In this document: piece after piece, positions 28,134-39,014 of the stretch | Numbering within the stretch: position 1 is the first letter of the stretch | Layout: every line of letters begins with the position of its first letter | Origin: Dromaius novaehollandiae | Taxonomy: Eukaryota; Chordata; Aves; Casuariiformes; Dromaiidae | NCBI RefSeq assembly: GCF_036370855.1 | Contig: NC_088106.1 | Coordinates: 32,688,501 to 32,752,500 of the forward strand | Direction of reading: 5' to 3' | DNA length: 64,000 nt | Notes under the pieces: generated by a model | What the model was told of the DNA's origin: nothing | Database searches by the model: none | What the model saw: the letters and a program-made list of their open reading frames with translations, nothing else | Position numbers and translations under genes: made by a program

Positions 28134-28171
28134 GCGCGGGGCCTCACGGGACGCGCGGGGCCTCACGGGAC
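28134..28171. repeat. 19-bp tandem repeat (2 exact copies) in the PAK2 CpG island
   Basis: GCGCGGGGCCTCACGGGAC occurs at 28134-28152 and again at 28153-28171. It is immediately followed by ACGTAGTCC. On the minus strand this gives ACTACGTGTCCCGTGAGG, which has the ACTAC...TCCC spacing of ZNF143/THAP11-type promoter elements. That assignment is tentative. Confidence 0.8.
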
Positions 28172-28242
28172 ACGTAGTCCGGGGAAGCCGCGCCGGCGGC
28201 TCCTGACGCGGGTACACGGAAAGCGGATCGACGCTGCTCCCG

Positions 28243-28250
28243 TGACGTCA
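28243..28250. promoter_or_regulatory. Perfect CRE palindrome TGACGTCA
   Basis: TGACGTCA is the full consensus for CREB/ATF dimers. It lies at the distal edge of the PAK2 CpG island, about 370 bp upstream of the exon 1 donor, a position typical of functional CREs. Confidence 0.6.
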
Positions 28251-28340
28251 CCGTGAGGCGCGCGGCAGCCCCTGCACGTCCCCACAGCTGAGCAAAACGC
28301 AGCGGCCTCGGCAGAAACGTCCTTCTGGGGCAGCCGCTGC

Positions 28341-30460
28341 CCCTGGAAGGGGGATCCGAGAGCAGCAGGTGGCCGGTCACGCTTTGCGTTCCTCAGCCAC
28401 ATCCTTCCTCTCGCCTTAAGCTCCTTGCAGTACCTTGTTTTTTTAGCAGTATAGCCGATGACAAATTAACCATTCTCTCACCGATTTCGGATAATCCGCC
28501 CGTTTCCAATTCCAGGAGTCCACGCAGCTCGGGGGTTCAACGTTATCGCTGGAAGGACCATACGGGAAGTACAGGAGCTGAACCGCAGTCACCACCAACA
28601 TTACCACTTCCTATCGTTCGTGACCTGAACCACCTCTTGTGTAGCTGCTCTGGTGTCCAGGAACCAAGAGATGTAGTAGCAAGCACAGCTGAGAAAGCAG
28701 CATACTCACCCTCGAGACTTCTACTCCCCCCAAATTCCTATGGCATGTTTAATCTTCCAGCTGACTTCCCCAAACATCCATCTGCCCTGCAGCTCTGACC
28801 TTACCTCCTCCTCCAACCCACGCTTGAAGCAACATACGATTTTTCCTTCGGAAGGAAAAGGATCCATGCCAGGCAGCTCCTCTCCACGAGCAGTCTGGGC
28901 AAAGCAGCAGGCTTCCATTACAGCCTCCTAGCTGCCCACACGTCCAGGGACAAACAGTGCAAAACAGCCTTTCCAGCTTCTGCTGCTTTCAGCCCACCTT
29001 TGCTGGCCATCTTCTCCGTTATGCTCCACAGGATTAATGCAGAGTGAACGATCAGAGGAAACGTGCCCCCGCAGACCCGCAGTACTTCCACTGCATTCTC
29101 CCAGGAGCAGTACGCTGCAGCGACCCTGCTGTGGCCATGGTAGACTGTTCTGGTCTGCTTCCCACTGCAGACAAGGCCATAGTCTCCACTTCTCTGCCTG
29201 CTGCTTTATCACTCTCCCTCCTTAGATTCAACTCCCTATCCATCCCTTTCAGCACCAAAGTTTTGCTAATTCATCTCCACAGTTACCAACCTCTCAAGAA
29301 AACAGCAGGTTTCTAAACTTTCTTCATACATCCCTCACCTCCACTCTCCTTCCCTACAAACTGACTTTATTTCTTTCCAGTTCAGCTCCTGCCCCAAAGC
29401 CTTTTCACATCTCTTACCTCCCATTCTGTTTTCTCCCCAGACATGTCTTTTTAAAACAAACCAGGGGAGTATTTTTAATTATACACATTCACCTGCAATT
29501 CAGAAAGAGCCTCTGATTTTACACCCATAACTAACATGGCCTTTGCCCCCCCCCCCCAAACCCTCCTTTCTTTCATTGCTTTAATTCAATCCTTATACTC
29601 ATCAATAATGGATATGTTTGTGTCTGACTCCTGTATCTACGTTGTCTTGCTAACAATTCAAACTAGTGTGCGGTCCCCTCAATCCTGTCTCAAACTGCCA
29701 GAATTTCTTAACAGGGAATTGGTTGCATTATGGCTCCTCTGCATCTGCCAATGACCCCTTGCTATGACTGACACCAGGGCATGCCTGATAAATGCAATGC
29801 TTGCTTAATGGCAGTAGGTGCTGGTAAAGGACAGAAAGTTTCACTTGGAGCCCAAATTCCATAATTCCTAACATTACAATGGTTATCGTACCTAGCTACA
29901 GCTTTTAGAGAAGAACCTGCCTACTGTTTTTTTTTTTTTTAAACACAACTGCTATGAATTTAAAAACAAAGTCATTGCTATTCACCACAGCAAAAAACAT
30001 ACACTGAGAAATTCTGTGATTTCTCTCATATTTTACATCAGTGAAAATCCATACTAGCCAGGCTCAGTCTAGAAGCTGATTGGTGGATCTTGATGCATGT
30101 TACATACACTTAGTAAGCCAGGTGCCCTCCAAACTTATTAGTGCCCTGAAGTTTCCCCCAGTAGCAGACACTTTTAAACTGCTCTGATGTCAGCTATTTG
30201 TTTCATACCGATTGTGCTAAGACCCTGTAATTCAAGCCCCTCCTGCCTCAGTTTCCTTCTACTATAGCTTGCCACCAACATGGGTTTCCATTCTCACATC
30301 ACCTGTACTGATTTCTAAAGCAGCCACTCTTCATATTTTGCCATAGCAATATTTTACTCATTTGTCACAAGGAATTTCCTTTTCCTCGACTAGGATATTA
30401 GGTAGCTTGTTTTACCTAAGTAATTCAAACTGATTTTCAATTGATACTATCCAACATTAA
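28341..30460. other. PAK2-PIGX intergenic region, first part
   Basis: Sequence of moderate GC content upstream of the PAK2 island. It contains a C12 run (29546-29557) and a T run ending at 29940. No recognisable exon, RNA gene or transposon was seen. If the open frame at 30.5-31.1 kb belongs to a plus-strand gene driven from the PAK2 island, its earlier exons would have to lie here; I could not pick them out. Confidence 0.6.
29546..29557. repeat. Homopolymer C12
   Basis: Twelve consecutive C between PAK2 and PIGX. Confidence 0.9.
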
Positions 30461-31147
30461 AGAAACTGTGAGCTTTCAGAAGCAAAAAGATCTGCCAGAG
30501 ATGAATGTCCATCTGGGATGTTGCTGGCACAAGGGTCAGACTGCAACACAGAATTATGCTACCTGCAAATGAGGGAGAACAAGAACAAACTCAATGTCGG
30601 GAATAAAAACAAAAAACCTACACAGAGAAAAACAAAAAACCCACCCAGAGACAAGTATTACAATACTGATTCACAGCCTATCTTGTCACAGTCCTGCTGC
30701 ACTGATACGGTTAAATTTGTCACCAAATCTCTCTGCAATTGTTCTCTTTTCATTTCTCCCTTCCCCCAAACAGATGCAGAAGAGTCATGCACTGAGGTAG
30801 TGGATGAAGTCCTGGCGCAGCCATCATCATTCAGCTCAGCCAAGGGAAAACAAGAGCCCAGTGTCAGAGCATTTGCCAACCTGTCGTGGGGAAAGTCACA
30901 AGACGAGCTTTCTATTGAATTCCAGCAGAAGCAGAGGAAGGATATCCAGGGGATGCTGAGGCTACTGCTAGACAATGATCAAAAGCTGATTCTGCTGATG
31001 AAGACGTCTAGGCCTCAAGAGGAGGACAGAATTCAAAAGCCAGAATTTTCATTCACCTCCCCCTGCCCGAAATCACCTGCTTTTAATAATTCTGAGTTTC
31101 TAGGGAATAAAATCTGTTTTCTCCACAGTCCTTGTGGGATGCTTTAA
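30461..31147 (+). CDS. Unrecognised open frame, possible terminal exon from 30774
   Basis: The frame is free of stops for about 228 codons (after TAA at 30458-30460, up to TAA at 31145-31147) in AT-rich DNA where stops should be frequent. The first ATG is at 30518. A convincing acceptor, a long pyrimidine tract ending in CCCCCAAACAG, precedes base 30774. From there the frame encodes an acidic, glutamine- and lysine-rich stretch. It begins DAEESCTEVVDEV and continues through a probable amphipathic helix (FQQKQRKDIQGMLRLLLDND). An AATAAA at 31106-31111 overlaps the end of the frame. I recognise no family, and human has no coding gene I know of between PIGX and PAK2. It may be a lineage-specific gene, a decayed exon or chance. 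Confidence 0.35.
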   Translation, partial: RNCELSEAKRSARDECPSGMLLAQGSDCNTELCYLQMRENKNKLNVGNKNKKPTQRKTKNPPRDKYYNTDSQPILSQSCCTDTVKFVTKSLCNCSLFISPFPQTDAEESCTEVVDEVLAQPSSFSSAKGKQEPSVRAFANLSWGKSQDELSIEFQQKQRKDIQGMLRLLLDNDQKLILLMKTSRPQEEDRIQKPEFSFTSPCPKSPAFNNSEFLGNKICFLHSPCGML

Positions 31148-31945
31148 GCTCACAACGCCACCTACTGACAACAACCAAGCCCTTCTGCCAACCTAGAGCA
31201 GCTCAGTTTTCCACTAATGAAGTAATTTCCTCTCCATTTCCTTGTATTTATCAACTGTTCTGATGACTGAATGCAAGTCTTCTAAATATTTGCTTCTAGT
31301 TAGTATCTCTTCACTAGCTCTCATCTTCTAAGGATTATTTGTCCAGATTTGGATGTGGGGTGAAACTTCTTTCCAATTTTCAAAGTCTTCTTTCAAATCT
31401 GACTGATTTGACCAAGTTGTGAAACCTCCCAGTCATTAAATTAAAAAGGGGGGGAAGGGAGGGAAAGTATGTGTGTGGGGGGGTATTATTTAAGTCTTCT
31501 GCTGTCCTAAGTAAGCACAGACTGTCTCTTCACAAACTCACAGATAGTCAAGCTGAACTGTGTAAACAAGCTTAAAATTCAGAAGCTTTAATGACTAGAT
31601 AAAGTTTTTTATACCCTTAATAACCAATCCCCAAGTCAGTTCATTTGAATTCAAGAAATACAAACATCTCTGCAAGAGGCGGCATTACAGCTGAAGCAGG
31701 CTCTGTTTCTGACTATTGCTGCACGGCTTGTGGCAAGTCATTTCAGCTCTTTGCAGGGCTGTTCTCATCCACCTGATGCGCTGAAACAGTTTCATGTGTG
31801 AAATGTGTTTATAAGAATTAGGCCAAGAGAACTAGAATCCATGGTAGTATCTTTGCATACTACCAAAATAAATAATAGTAGAGTAGGATTCATTTAGGAA
31901 GCTGATGCAATCAATAATCTGTTAATTTTACTGCACTGAACTCAG
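31148..31945. other. PIGX: PIGX 3' UTR and downstream flank
   Basis: The sequence just beyond the PIGX stop on the minus strand is probably 3' UTR. A weak poly(A) signal variant, ATTAAA on the minus strand, is at 31587-31592, about 355 nt past the stop. A G-rich low-complexity stretch lies near 31,445-31,485. No other gene was seen. Confidence 0.45.
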
Positions 31946-32125
31946 TTATTCTGTACTACTTCGCTTCTGTTCTGAGCAAGTCTCCAGGGAGAAGTGTCCG
32001 TATTTGCACACAGCTGCAAGAATCAGGCTGGAACAGAAGACCGTGGTAAGAAGAGTCACAACACACACTAAGGAATCATGTTGTCTGAGCCCCACTGGAA
32101 CATGCATAATCAATTCCTCATATAC
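31946..32125 (-). CDS. PIGX: PIGX coding exon 6 (transmembrane helix and tail)
   Basis: The acceptor TTTTCTTTGTAG precedes GTATATGAG. The exon encodes 59 residues starting VYEELIMHVPVGL. It contains the hydrophobic segment VCVVTLLTTVFCSSLILAAV followed by CKYGHFSL, which closely matches the end of human PIGX, but is about 11 residues longer at the C-terminus. The TAA stop is at 31948-31946. Confidence 0.95.
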   Translation of the reverse strand, partial: VYEELIMHVPVGLRQHDSLVCVVTLLTTVFCSSLILAAVCKYGHFSLETCSEQKRSSTE

Positions 32126-35100
32126 CTACAAAGAAAAATAGGTTAATACACATATTTAACAAGCTATTTCTTTTTGACTGTAACTGTAGAGGATTAGTGA
32201 TTTGTGATCAGACCAACACTAAACTGTCCCTTTGCTCAGGCTTGTTCTGGGATTCAAAAGCAAAACTGAGATGCAACATACCCTTTCAGTCTACTGCCCT
32301 CATGGAGAGTCAGCCACTTCTTGCAATACAAAACTCAATCATCTGCTGCATTTTAAATGGTAGCCATTTATATTCTCTATAGCTTTGTTCTTACAATAGA
32401 CTTACTATTGAGGATCTGTACGTAATACTGTATTAAAAAGATAAGCTCGTGGAATGAGCATTTTGCAGATTACTGAAAAGTGAGTTTTCTCCAAGGCACA
32501 CAACTATTTGGTTTCTTTGTGTTGCAGAAAGCTCCAAAACGTTTCTGGACAAGAACTGCAGATATCTGAAACATCTGCTGATATCCTAGGTGCAGGAAGG
32601 CATGCATGTTACAAAGCCAACAGATTTGTTACAGAACAAGTTAGTCTTATATCGGAACCTCTACACTATTGCAACCCTTTAGAGTTGCAAAGGTGGTTGT
32701 TGACCATACTAAAGATTCAACTTTGCCTAGCTTAGAACACAGAACAAAGAAACTTCATGTTTCCTAGACACTTTGCCATTCAGATAACAACCAGATAAAC
32801 AGAACTGGCCTTTTTAGATGTAATTCCTTAAACCTTTGGGGTTTTGCCCCTCTTTTCAATCAGATCATAACACTGTTTTCCACTTTATCACTTGTCTGAG
32901 GCAACCATATTGCAAAGTCCCTTCTTGAATCAACCAATGTCAATTATATCCTCAGATTCCAACAAAATTATTATGCAAAAAAAGAAAAAAGATGACAGCA
33001 GTTGCCATCAAGGGGCAGAAGAGCACAGAAAATGATTACAAGCATGTCAGAAAGACACCCACTAAAGCAAGCTGGAGAGAAAGAAAGAAGCCCCCATAAG
33101 GAAGAATCACACAACTAGCCATGTACCGATTAGTTCCCAAGCTCTGGAACATGCTAATCACAGATAAAGGCAGTAACTGTTAAATGAGAACCAAGGATTT
33201 TCAACAGAAATAAGAACTCACAGGTTTGTGCTTTACACTATACCACTGACAGGGGTAGTCATTTCTCCCTGAACAGGGAGCTTCCACTTCAGAAGGTTTC
33301 CAACACTCTGTTGACAGGCGATCTACAGAAGACATTAATGAGTCATCAAAAATCCAGATGGGACGAAGCCATATGGCCTGCAAGACTTCTCCAAATTAGA
33401 TATCTTTCCTTCATAACAGCTTGACAGCACCAACTCACTAAAAGCCAAAAGATGAAATAGCACAGGTACTGACAGAAACATTACAGCTAACCTGCCCATT
33501 CAAAGTGGTGCTGGCAGTCTTTTTCATGAATTTTCTAACTCTTCCATCCCTGAGATAGTAGATACCTAAGCAAGAACTCTCACCCACGTGGTATCTGGAC
33601 CCCCCTGTCTTTAATAGGGCAAAGAATTCATCATTGGCCTGTAGACTCCCCAAATCCAGCCACGCAGTTACAATTTCTCTTTCCCCAGAGCACAAAAGTC
33701 ATTCTTTCGTTTCTCCTTGTTGGCTTCCTGTTGTCCCATGCAAGAACTCCTCTCACCTGTTTTAAATGTTCTTACATTAGTAGCAAATAGGTTTTCCTGC
33801 TCATAAGTAGTACATGAGGCAGAAGACCAGAAAAGGTTTCACATCTCTTTTTTACTGACCAGGCAGTCCTCCCTTCCCCCATCTCATCCCAGAAAATAAT
33901 TGCTCAAATAATGCTCAAGTAAAGAAGCTGCATTACATTAGAACATTTGACTTGGCAGCTAGCAAGAATGATTTCATGAAAGGAAATACAATTTGTAGCA
34001 AAAATGGGAGATTTCATTGGTTGTGTAACTTAAAATATATGTTGTCATGGATATGAGATTCTTGTTTCAGACAAGTCTGAGACTCCAATCATTCCATCTT
34101 TCAGGAAGACAGTTTTCTACATTTTTCTCTATACAAATGCAGTAGGAGAAGGCTGCAAACCATTGGAATACTTCAATTACTCTAAGTACCTGAGTCTGAA
34201 TAATATTAAACACACCATGCATGGCTTCAGCTGCCAAGACAGAAACACTGTGAAAACATATGGTCTAAGCAGCTGATCTTTAGCAAACCAGAGCCTGCAG
34301 GGATTGTGCCAAATAGACCAACTGTCAATGCTTCCAGGTGAAAGAGCCCAAACTTGGGGGATACAGCCCCCTACAGTAAAAAATAAAAAAAAAAATTAAA
34401 ATAAAATTATCATGTCTGTTAACAATTAATCTGCCTTTGGTCAGGCAGCAGTAGCACTCATCCTAATACACAGTAAATGCAAAGATGACGACAACGTGCC
34501 CTTTATTGGGGCCACTATCTTCTTCTCATTTTCACATGACTACTAAGAGCTCCATTTCTGAAGTCAAATATAGATCCAGATTCCAGTTATTCCTCTCTCC
34601 CCCAAAGTATATGCAATGAGAATCTCACTGTCACAGCAGCAGATCAGTACTTCTGGACTCTTCAGAACAACCAACACTTCCCTGTTGTTTTCTGCTGGCC
34701 GGTGGTACCGTCCATGCACAGGCAAGGCAGCTTGAAAACAGTGGGAACACTGAGGGTCGGGTTTCATGTATATAAGAACAACAAGATCTGTGGCTAAGTA
34801 CTCAGGAGCCTCCACATCAACAGTGTCAGGAATTATCACCGCCTGCAAATGGAGAAAGATACAGACATGGTTGCCACCAGAATCAAAACAGGGGATGGAT
34901 GTGAAAAAACATATGAACATAGTGCGTTCCACTCTGGGATTTAAGGTCACTGTCTGCTGTGGTTACCTACTGCAGCATCAGAACAGAAAAGTAGTATAAC
35001 TCCTGCATTAACATTTTGTTCTTCAAAGTTTCAAAGAAATTCAACTGCAGGAGTCTACTGTGTGTATAGAGTACACTTTACTCTGCCACATTATCTTAGT

Positions 35101-38100
35101 TCAGACTCCCACAACAGGTGTCTACATCAGATCAGGCATGTAGACCTCCCTAATGAGGAACAATACCAAGCACTTGCAGTCATCTGACCTTTTCTTAGAC
35201 ATCAAACTCGGGACAAGACGAGCCATGTCCTAGAGGTGTCTGCCTTTCCAACTGGCTATAAAGAAAATCTGCATCGTAAGCTCAGAGTAGATGTCTAACA
35301 GACAAGCATCTAAAAAGAAGCGAGTTGAAGCCCATCCACATCAGTCTAAAGTTACGTTGCAGGTCAACATGAGCTACTATTTTGCATCCACTCTTTTATA
35401 TTACAGAAAGTGCTCTAGCTGAGAAAGGGGTCCCACTGAGCTAAGTACTATGTATAGTTTTATGATTGTTTCTTACCATATGAACACAATTTAAACAGAG
35501 AAATAGCAGGAGGAGGGAAGCACTGTCTAGTCCCAATTTAAAGAGGAAGAACTGAGGACTGGCAATTCAAGCAGTCTGCAGTGGAGCCAAGAACTGCACA
35601 TGAATGTCTCAAACCTAAGTTTCAGCACTTCAATTGTACAGTAATCTTCATGGCAAAGGATCCCAATTCAGTTCTTCAAAAACACTTCTCTTCCACTTGC
35701 TTAAGTTCCTCGTTTTTCCTTATTCTTGCTGACTTCTCTGGAGAGCTAGGAAAAATTATTTCAGCAGATGTGCTGCTCTGAAACATGCAAACTCTCTAAC
35801 ATAAATGAATTAATTTCCTTTCTAGAACTTCCTTCCCTAGTTCCATATTATTCTAGTATTTTACAAAATCAAGACTTGCAAGAGCACGTATCTTCATGCC
35901 TCAAACTCAGAAAATTCCACTGGCCGTAGCAGTGAATCAGAGAGTCTCCCATACTTACTTTTGACCACAAAATTTAGGCACCTCTCCAGACGATGCAGCT
36001 AGATGCTGGGAAATGACTGTCTCCTCTAATTATAAGTGACAGATTATTACAACCCAGTTCTAATTAAAACTATCTTCCTCACCATTATAGTTTCTAACAT
36101 TGGGCCTGGTTCCATGGTCAGAAGTATCAGATTGGAAGTTCTGTCCTTGAGCTGCTCCAAAATAACTTTTCAAGTCCCTATCCAATGAGTTATTCTTAAA
36201 TCTGAAGAGTTTACAATGTAATTATGCCATTAATAAGCGCATAATAGTACATGCAAGCATCCCAACATCAGAAGTTGTCAAGTGTCTTTGCACCCATATG
36301 TTTTAACTGAATTAAGCACTTAAGGGGATTCCCTTCAGCCACACCCTTACCACATCTCTACCCCAAATTAGAATGTAAATACTGGAAAGCAACAAAGAAA
36401 GCTGTGGTGAAACAGAAACTGTGAAGCTACTCAAAGTGCATCAGAGAAGCATTTACTTTGCTCCTTTGAAGACTCTGATACTTGCTATGGTGTCTTGACA
36501 AAGAGACTGAGCAGATAAAGAGCATGTAATCACTGCTCATTTCCCTGCCACCACCTCTTTCGCAGGGGCTAACTTTCCTTCTTTTCAATCCAGAGAGCCC
36601 CAGATAAGCAACTCTGGTAAAAGCTAAACAGATCTGCAGTGGCTCCCAGGTATGCACATCTATGTGTAGAAATATCACCAGCATATGACACAAAACATGC
36701 CCTAGTGCTGATACGGCTGGCAGATGCAATGAAAAGTCAAGAATATGATACTTTGCAGCATCTCCTTTCAGGAAAGGGAATTAATCATCTGCATAATGAC
36801 TACAGATGACAGCTTCCTGAGTAATGCATTCTCTAAATGCTGGCAAAAAGCATACTCAGCCCTATCTGAATAGCTGCCAGATGTCTCGACTTTGGGGCAC
36901 ATTACCTTTGTTAAGTTGTGCTGCCGTAGTGATGCCAGCTCATAGGGATCCACATAGATTCCTGGCGGAAGACGAGTTCTAGCTGCCACTGTGCATCCTC
37001 CTATATCCTCCCCCATTATACCAAGTTCTACCTTCACCAACAGGTCCCTTAAAACAATCAACAGAAGCAAAATGTTTATACCTGCATTTCAAAAGATGTC
37101 ACCAAAGAGCCCAAGAGACATGCTCCCAAATGCACAGTGATCAGATGCAGCTCTCTCATATTTGCACTACACGGTAGGCATTCAGAGAATAGTTCTCTGT
37201 CAAGCTATTCTGTCCTTTTCCATTTAGGAAGCTGTAATTCACCTTAATTCCAGATCCAGAACAAAAACAATGTTTCACTTATTTAAACTGCCAACAGTCA
37301 CCACAAGCATTTTAGAAGGCAGCCTCCAGTTCTTCTTCTCCTATAATCTGTAACTGTTAAATAGTTGATCATGCTAGTATTCACATAGCTAGTGTTTGGC
37401 CACATACACACCCATTGATATGGCTCAGTGAGCTGATACAACTATGCACGAATTGTAAACAAACTTCATCACATGTTAAATTAAATCGCAAACTATTCTG
37501 ACGGAGTTCTTGAGTGATAGCTTACCTGTGAAATCCCTCTTGCAGAAGCTGTTGTGTGACAATGGCATCCTGACAAGCAGCCTGAACATCTAAGACATCA
37601 CAGAATGAATAAGTGTTTACAGAACAGTACAAATACTTTTAATTATCACAAGGGCAGACAACTTTAACAAGCCTCAGCAAAGTCTTCTAATGTACAAACA
37701 GTGTTCGCAAACGCTCTCTCAGCAAAAGAGAAATATTTCATTGTAACCAACAGACAAGTATGCATTTCTTGGACCACTGATCAAGCAGTGTAGGTCTCTC
37801 ACGCTTCCCAAATTCAGAAGCCGATCCTATCAACAGGTAGGCGCATAAAACTAAGCACAGGTGAAAATATTTGTAAGATGAAAGCCCAAATAAACGTGGC
37901 CCAAACTGTTTGATGTCTCTACAAAAGGATTGCAGGTGTTCAAATTTAAATTGCAGAGATGTAGTAAGAGCAGTTGAACTAAAGAAGAAGAAGAAAAAAA
38001 ATCCAAAGACATTTGACCAACAACACTATTTATTTACACACAAATCCAGTTAGCTTTAATCATCTAGCATCGTCCGAAACATTAAGCCTAAACTCAGCTA

Positions 38101-38709
38101 AGCTTTAACCAAGCAAGAAGGCCCCCGCCGTGCAGCATACTGTACAGACCTCAGAACAGCCCCGCTGCCTTGAACCAGGCCTCGACAGCTGTAACCACAT
38201 TCAGCTGGAAAGATGTTAAGGCTTCCAAAGCCCCCCCACACACAGACGCGATCCTCTGGTTTTGATCGCCTCCGCATTCCCCACCACAGCTCGCTCGACT
38301 GATGCCGGGCCAACAAAAAGCTACCAGACACCCGAGCAAGAGGCACGGGAAACACCGCGGCTCCAAAACAAACACCCGGGGCAAAACCGCTTGGTGCTTT
38401 TCAAACGATTTAGCATGCAAGGATTTTTCCAAGCGCTTGGAAGAGCACCGGGCTGACCCGGCGGGTGCTCGGCGAGCCCCTCTGTCAGGGATCGCTGCGC
38501 ATTCCTGCGCCTTGGAGACTTCCAGCCTTCCCTGGATGCGGCGCTTTATCGCAAGCGCTGCCGGCCCCCGCTCCAGCCCCAACCGCCGCTCCCCGGCGCG
38601 GCCCTCGGCCACCCGCCGCCGCGCAAAGCCCCGGCGCGGCGCTGCCGCACTTACAGAGGCTGCCGGCCGCGCAGAGCAGCGCCGCCACCCCAGCACCGAG
38701 AACCCCCAT
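31946..38709 (-). CDS. PIGX: PIGX, GPI-mannosyltransferase I stabilising subunit, complete
   Basis: PIG-X is an ER type I membrane protein that binds and stabilises PIG-M, the enzyme adding the first mannose to the GPI-anchor precursor; yeast Pbn1p is its counterpart. Six coding exons join in phase: 38709-38655, 37589-37526, 37047-36906, 34842-34629, 33307-33222 and 32125-31946. They give 246 aa, a little shorter than the human protein. The order is signal peptide (residues 1 to about 22), lumenal PIG-X domain with YVDPYELASLR, CFQAALPVHGRYHRP and C-rich motifs, then one transmembrane helix (about 206-227) and a short tail ending in TE. All introns are GT-AG. The ATG at 38709 has G at -3 and +4. 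The frame stays open upstream, so a longer N-terminus is not excluded. The gene is divergent from CEP19 and shares its CpG island. Confidence 0.95.
33222..33307 (-). CDS. PIGX: PIGX coding exon 5
   Basis: The acceptor is GTCAACAG at 33309-33308 and the donor CCT|GTGAGT. It encodes 28 residues plus the end of a split lysine codon, with cysteines in the pattern CW...APC...YPCQW, shared with human PIGX. Confidence 0.93.
34629..34842 (-). CDS. PIGX: PIGX coding exon 4 (core of PIG-X domain)
   Basis: The acceptor is CATTTGCAG and the donor GACA|GTGAGA. Its 71 codons carry the most conserved block, including VDVEAPEYL and the CFQAALPVHGRYHRP motif. It ends in an unusual run of three cysteines (CCCD) where human has a single Cys. 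Confidence 0.95.
36906..37047 (-). CDS. PIGX: PIGX coding exon 3
   Basis: The acceptor TTTTAAG is weak (A rather than C before AG). The donor is ACAAAG|GTAATG. It encodes 47 residues beginning DLLVKVELG and including LPPGIYVDPYELASLRQHN, strongly conserved with human. Confidence 0.93.
37526..37589 (-). CDS. PIGX: PIGX coding exon 2
   Basis: The acceptor is GTGATGTCTTAG and the donor TTTCACAG|GTAAGC. It encodes VQAACQDAIVTQQLLQEGFH; the split arginine codon at its end restores the conserved GFHRDLL junction. The phase matches exon 1. Confidence 0.9.
38655..38709 (-). CDS. PIGX: PIGX coding exon 1 (signal peptide)
   Basis: It encodes MGVLGAGVAALLCAAGSL, a short hydrophobic signal sequence, then a donor CCTCT|GTAAGTG. 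It lies inside the shared CpG island. Signal peptides diverge quickly, so identity rests on position, phase and hydrophobicity. Confidence 0.85.
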
Positions 38710-39014
38710 GACCGCCGCCCGCCCCTCAAGTCCTCTCCGCGGGGGCCTTGAGCCGAGCGAGGCGCCCTCGCCGGCCCCGGGCCCGGCAGCGAACGCCTGC
38801 CCGTCCGCCGCTTACTTCCCCTCAACTTGCGGACCCAGTGCGATTCTCCTCAAAGCGCTGTCGCTGATCTTCAACGCGACGGTTGTCCTGCCCCGAAAAA
38901 TGGCTCCATAGCTGTACAGGCGGCGAGAGTCCTCCCTCGGGCCTTCAGGCAGCGGCGAGGGCAGCCAGGCCGGGGCCTGCGGCGGAAGCTGTGGCGGGGC
39001 CCGCGGGCGGAGCT

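Larger units (their letters stand above)
27390..28340. promoter_or_regulatory. PAK2: CpG island: PAK2 promoter and first exon
   Basis: About 950 bp of very GC-rich DNA packed with CpG, in sharp contrast to AT-rich flanks on both sides. It has no evident TATA box. Candidate sites include an ETS core CCGGAAGC (28120-28127), a perfect CRE palindrome (28243-28250) and a 19-bp tandem repeat (28134-28171). It lies upstream of PAK2 on the minus strand, and the donor of an untranslated exon sits inside it. Long open frames on both strands here are artefacts of GC richness. Confidence 0.88.

Noticed and set aside
27326-28256. Several overlapping 90-270-codon open frames on both strands at the PAK2 promoter
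   Set aside because: All lie in the CpG island, where stop codons are rare because of GC content. The products are low-complexity Arg/Ala/Gly/Pro, several frames overlap on both strands, and the region is explained as a promoter with a non-coding exon.
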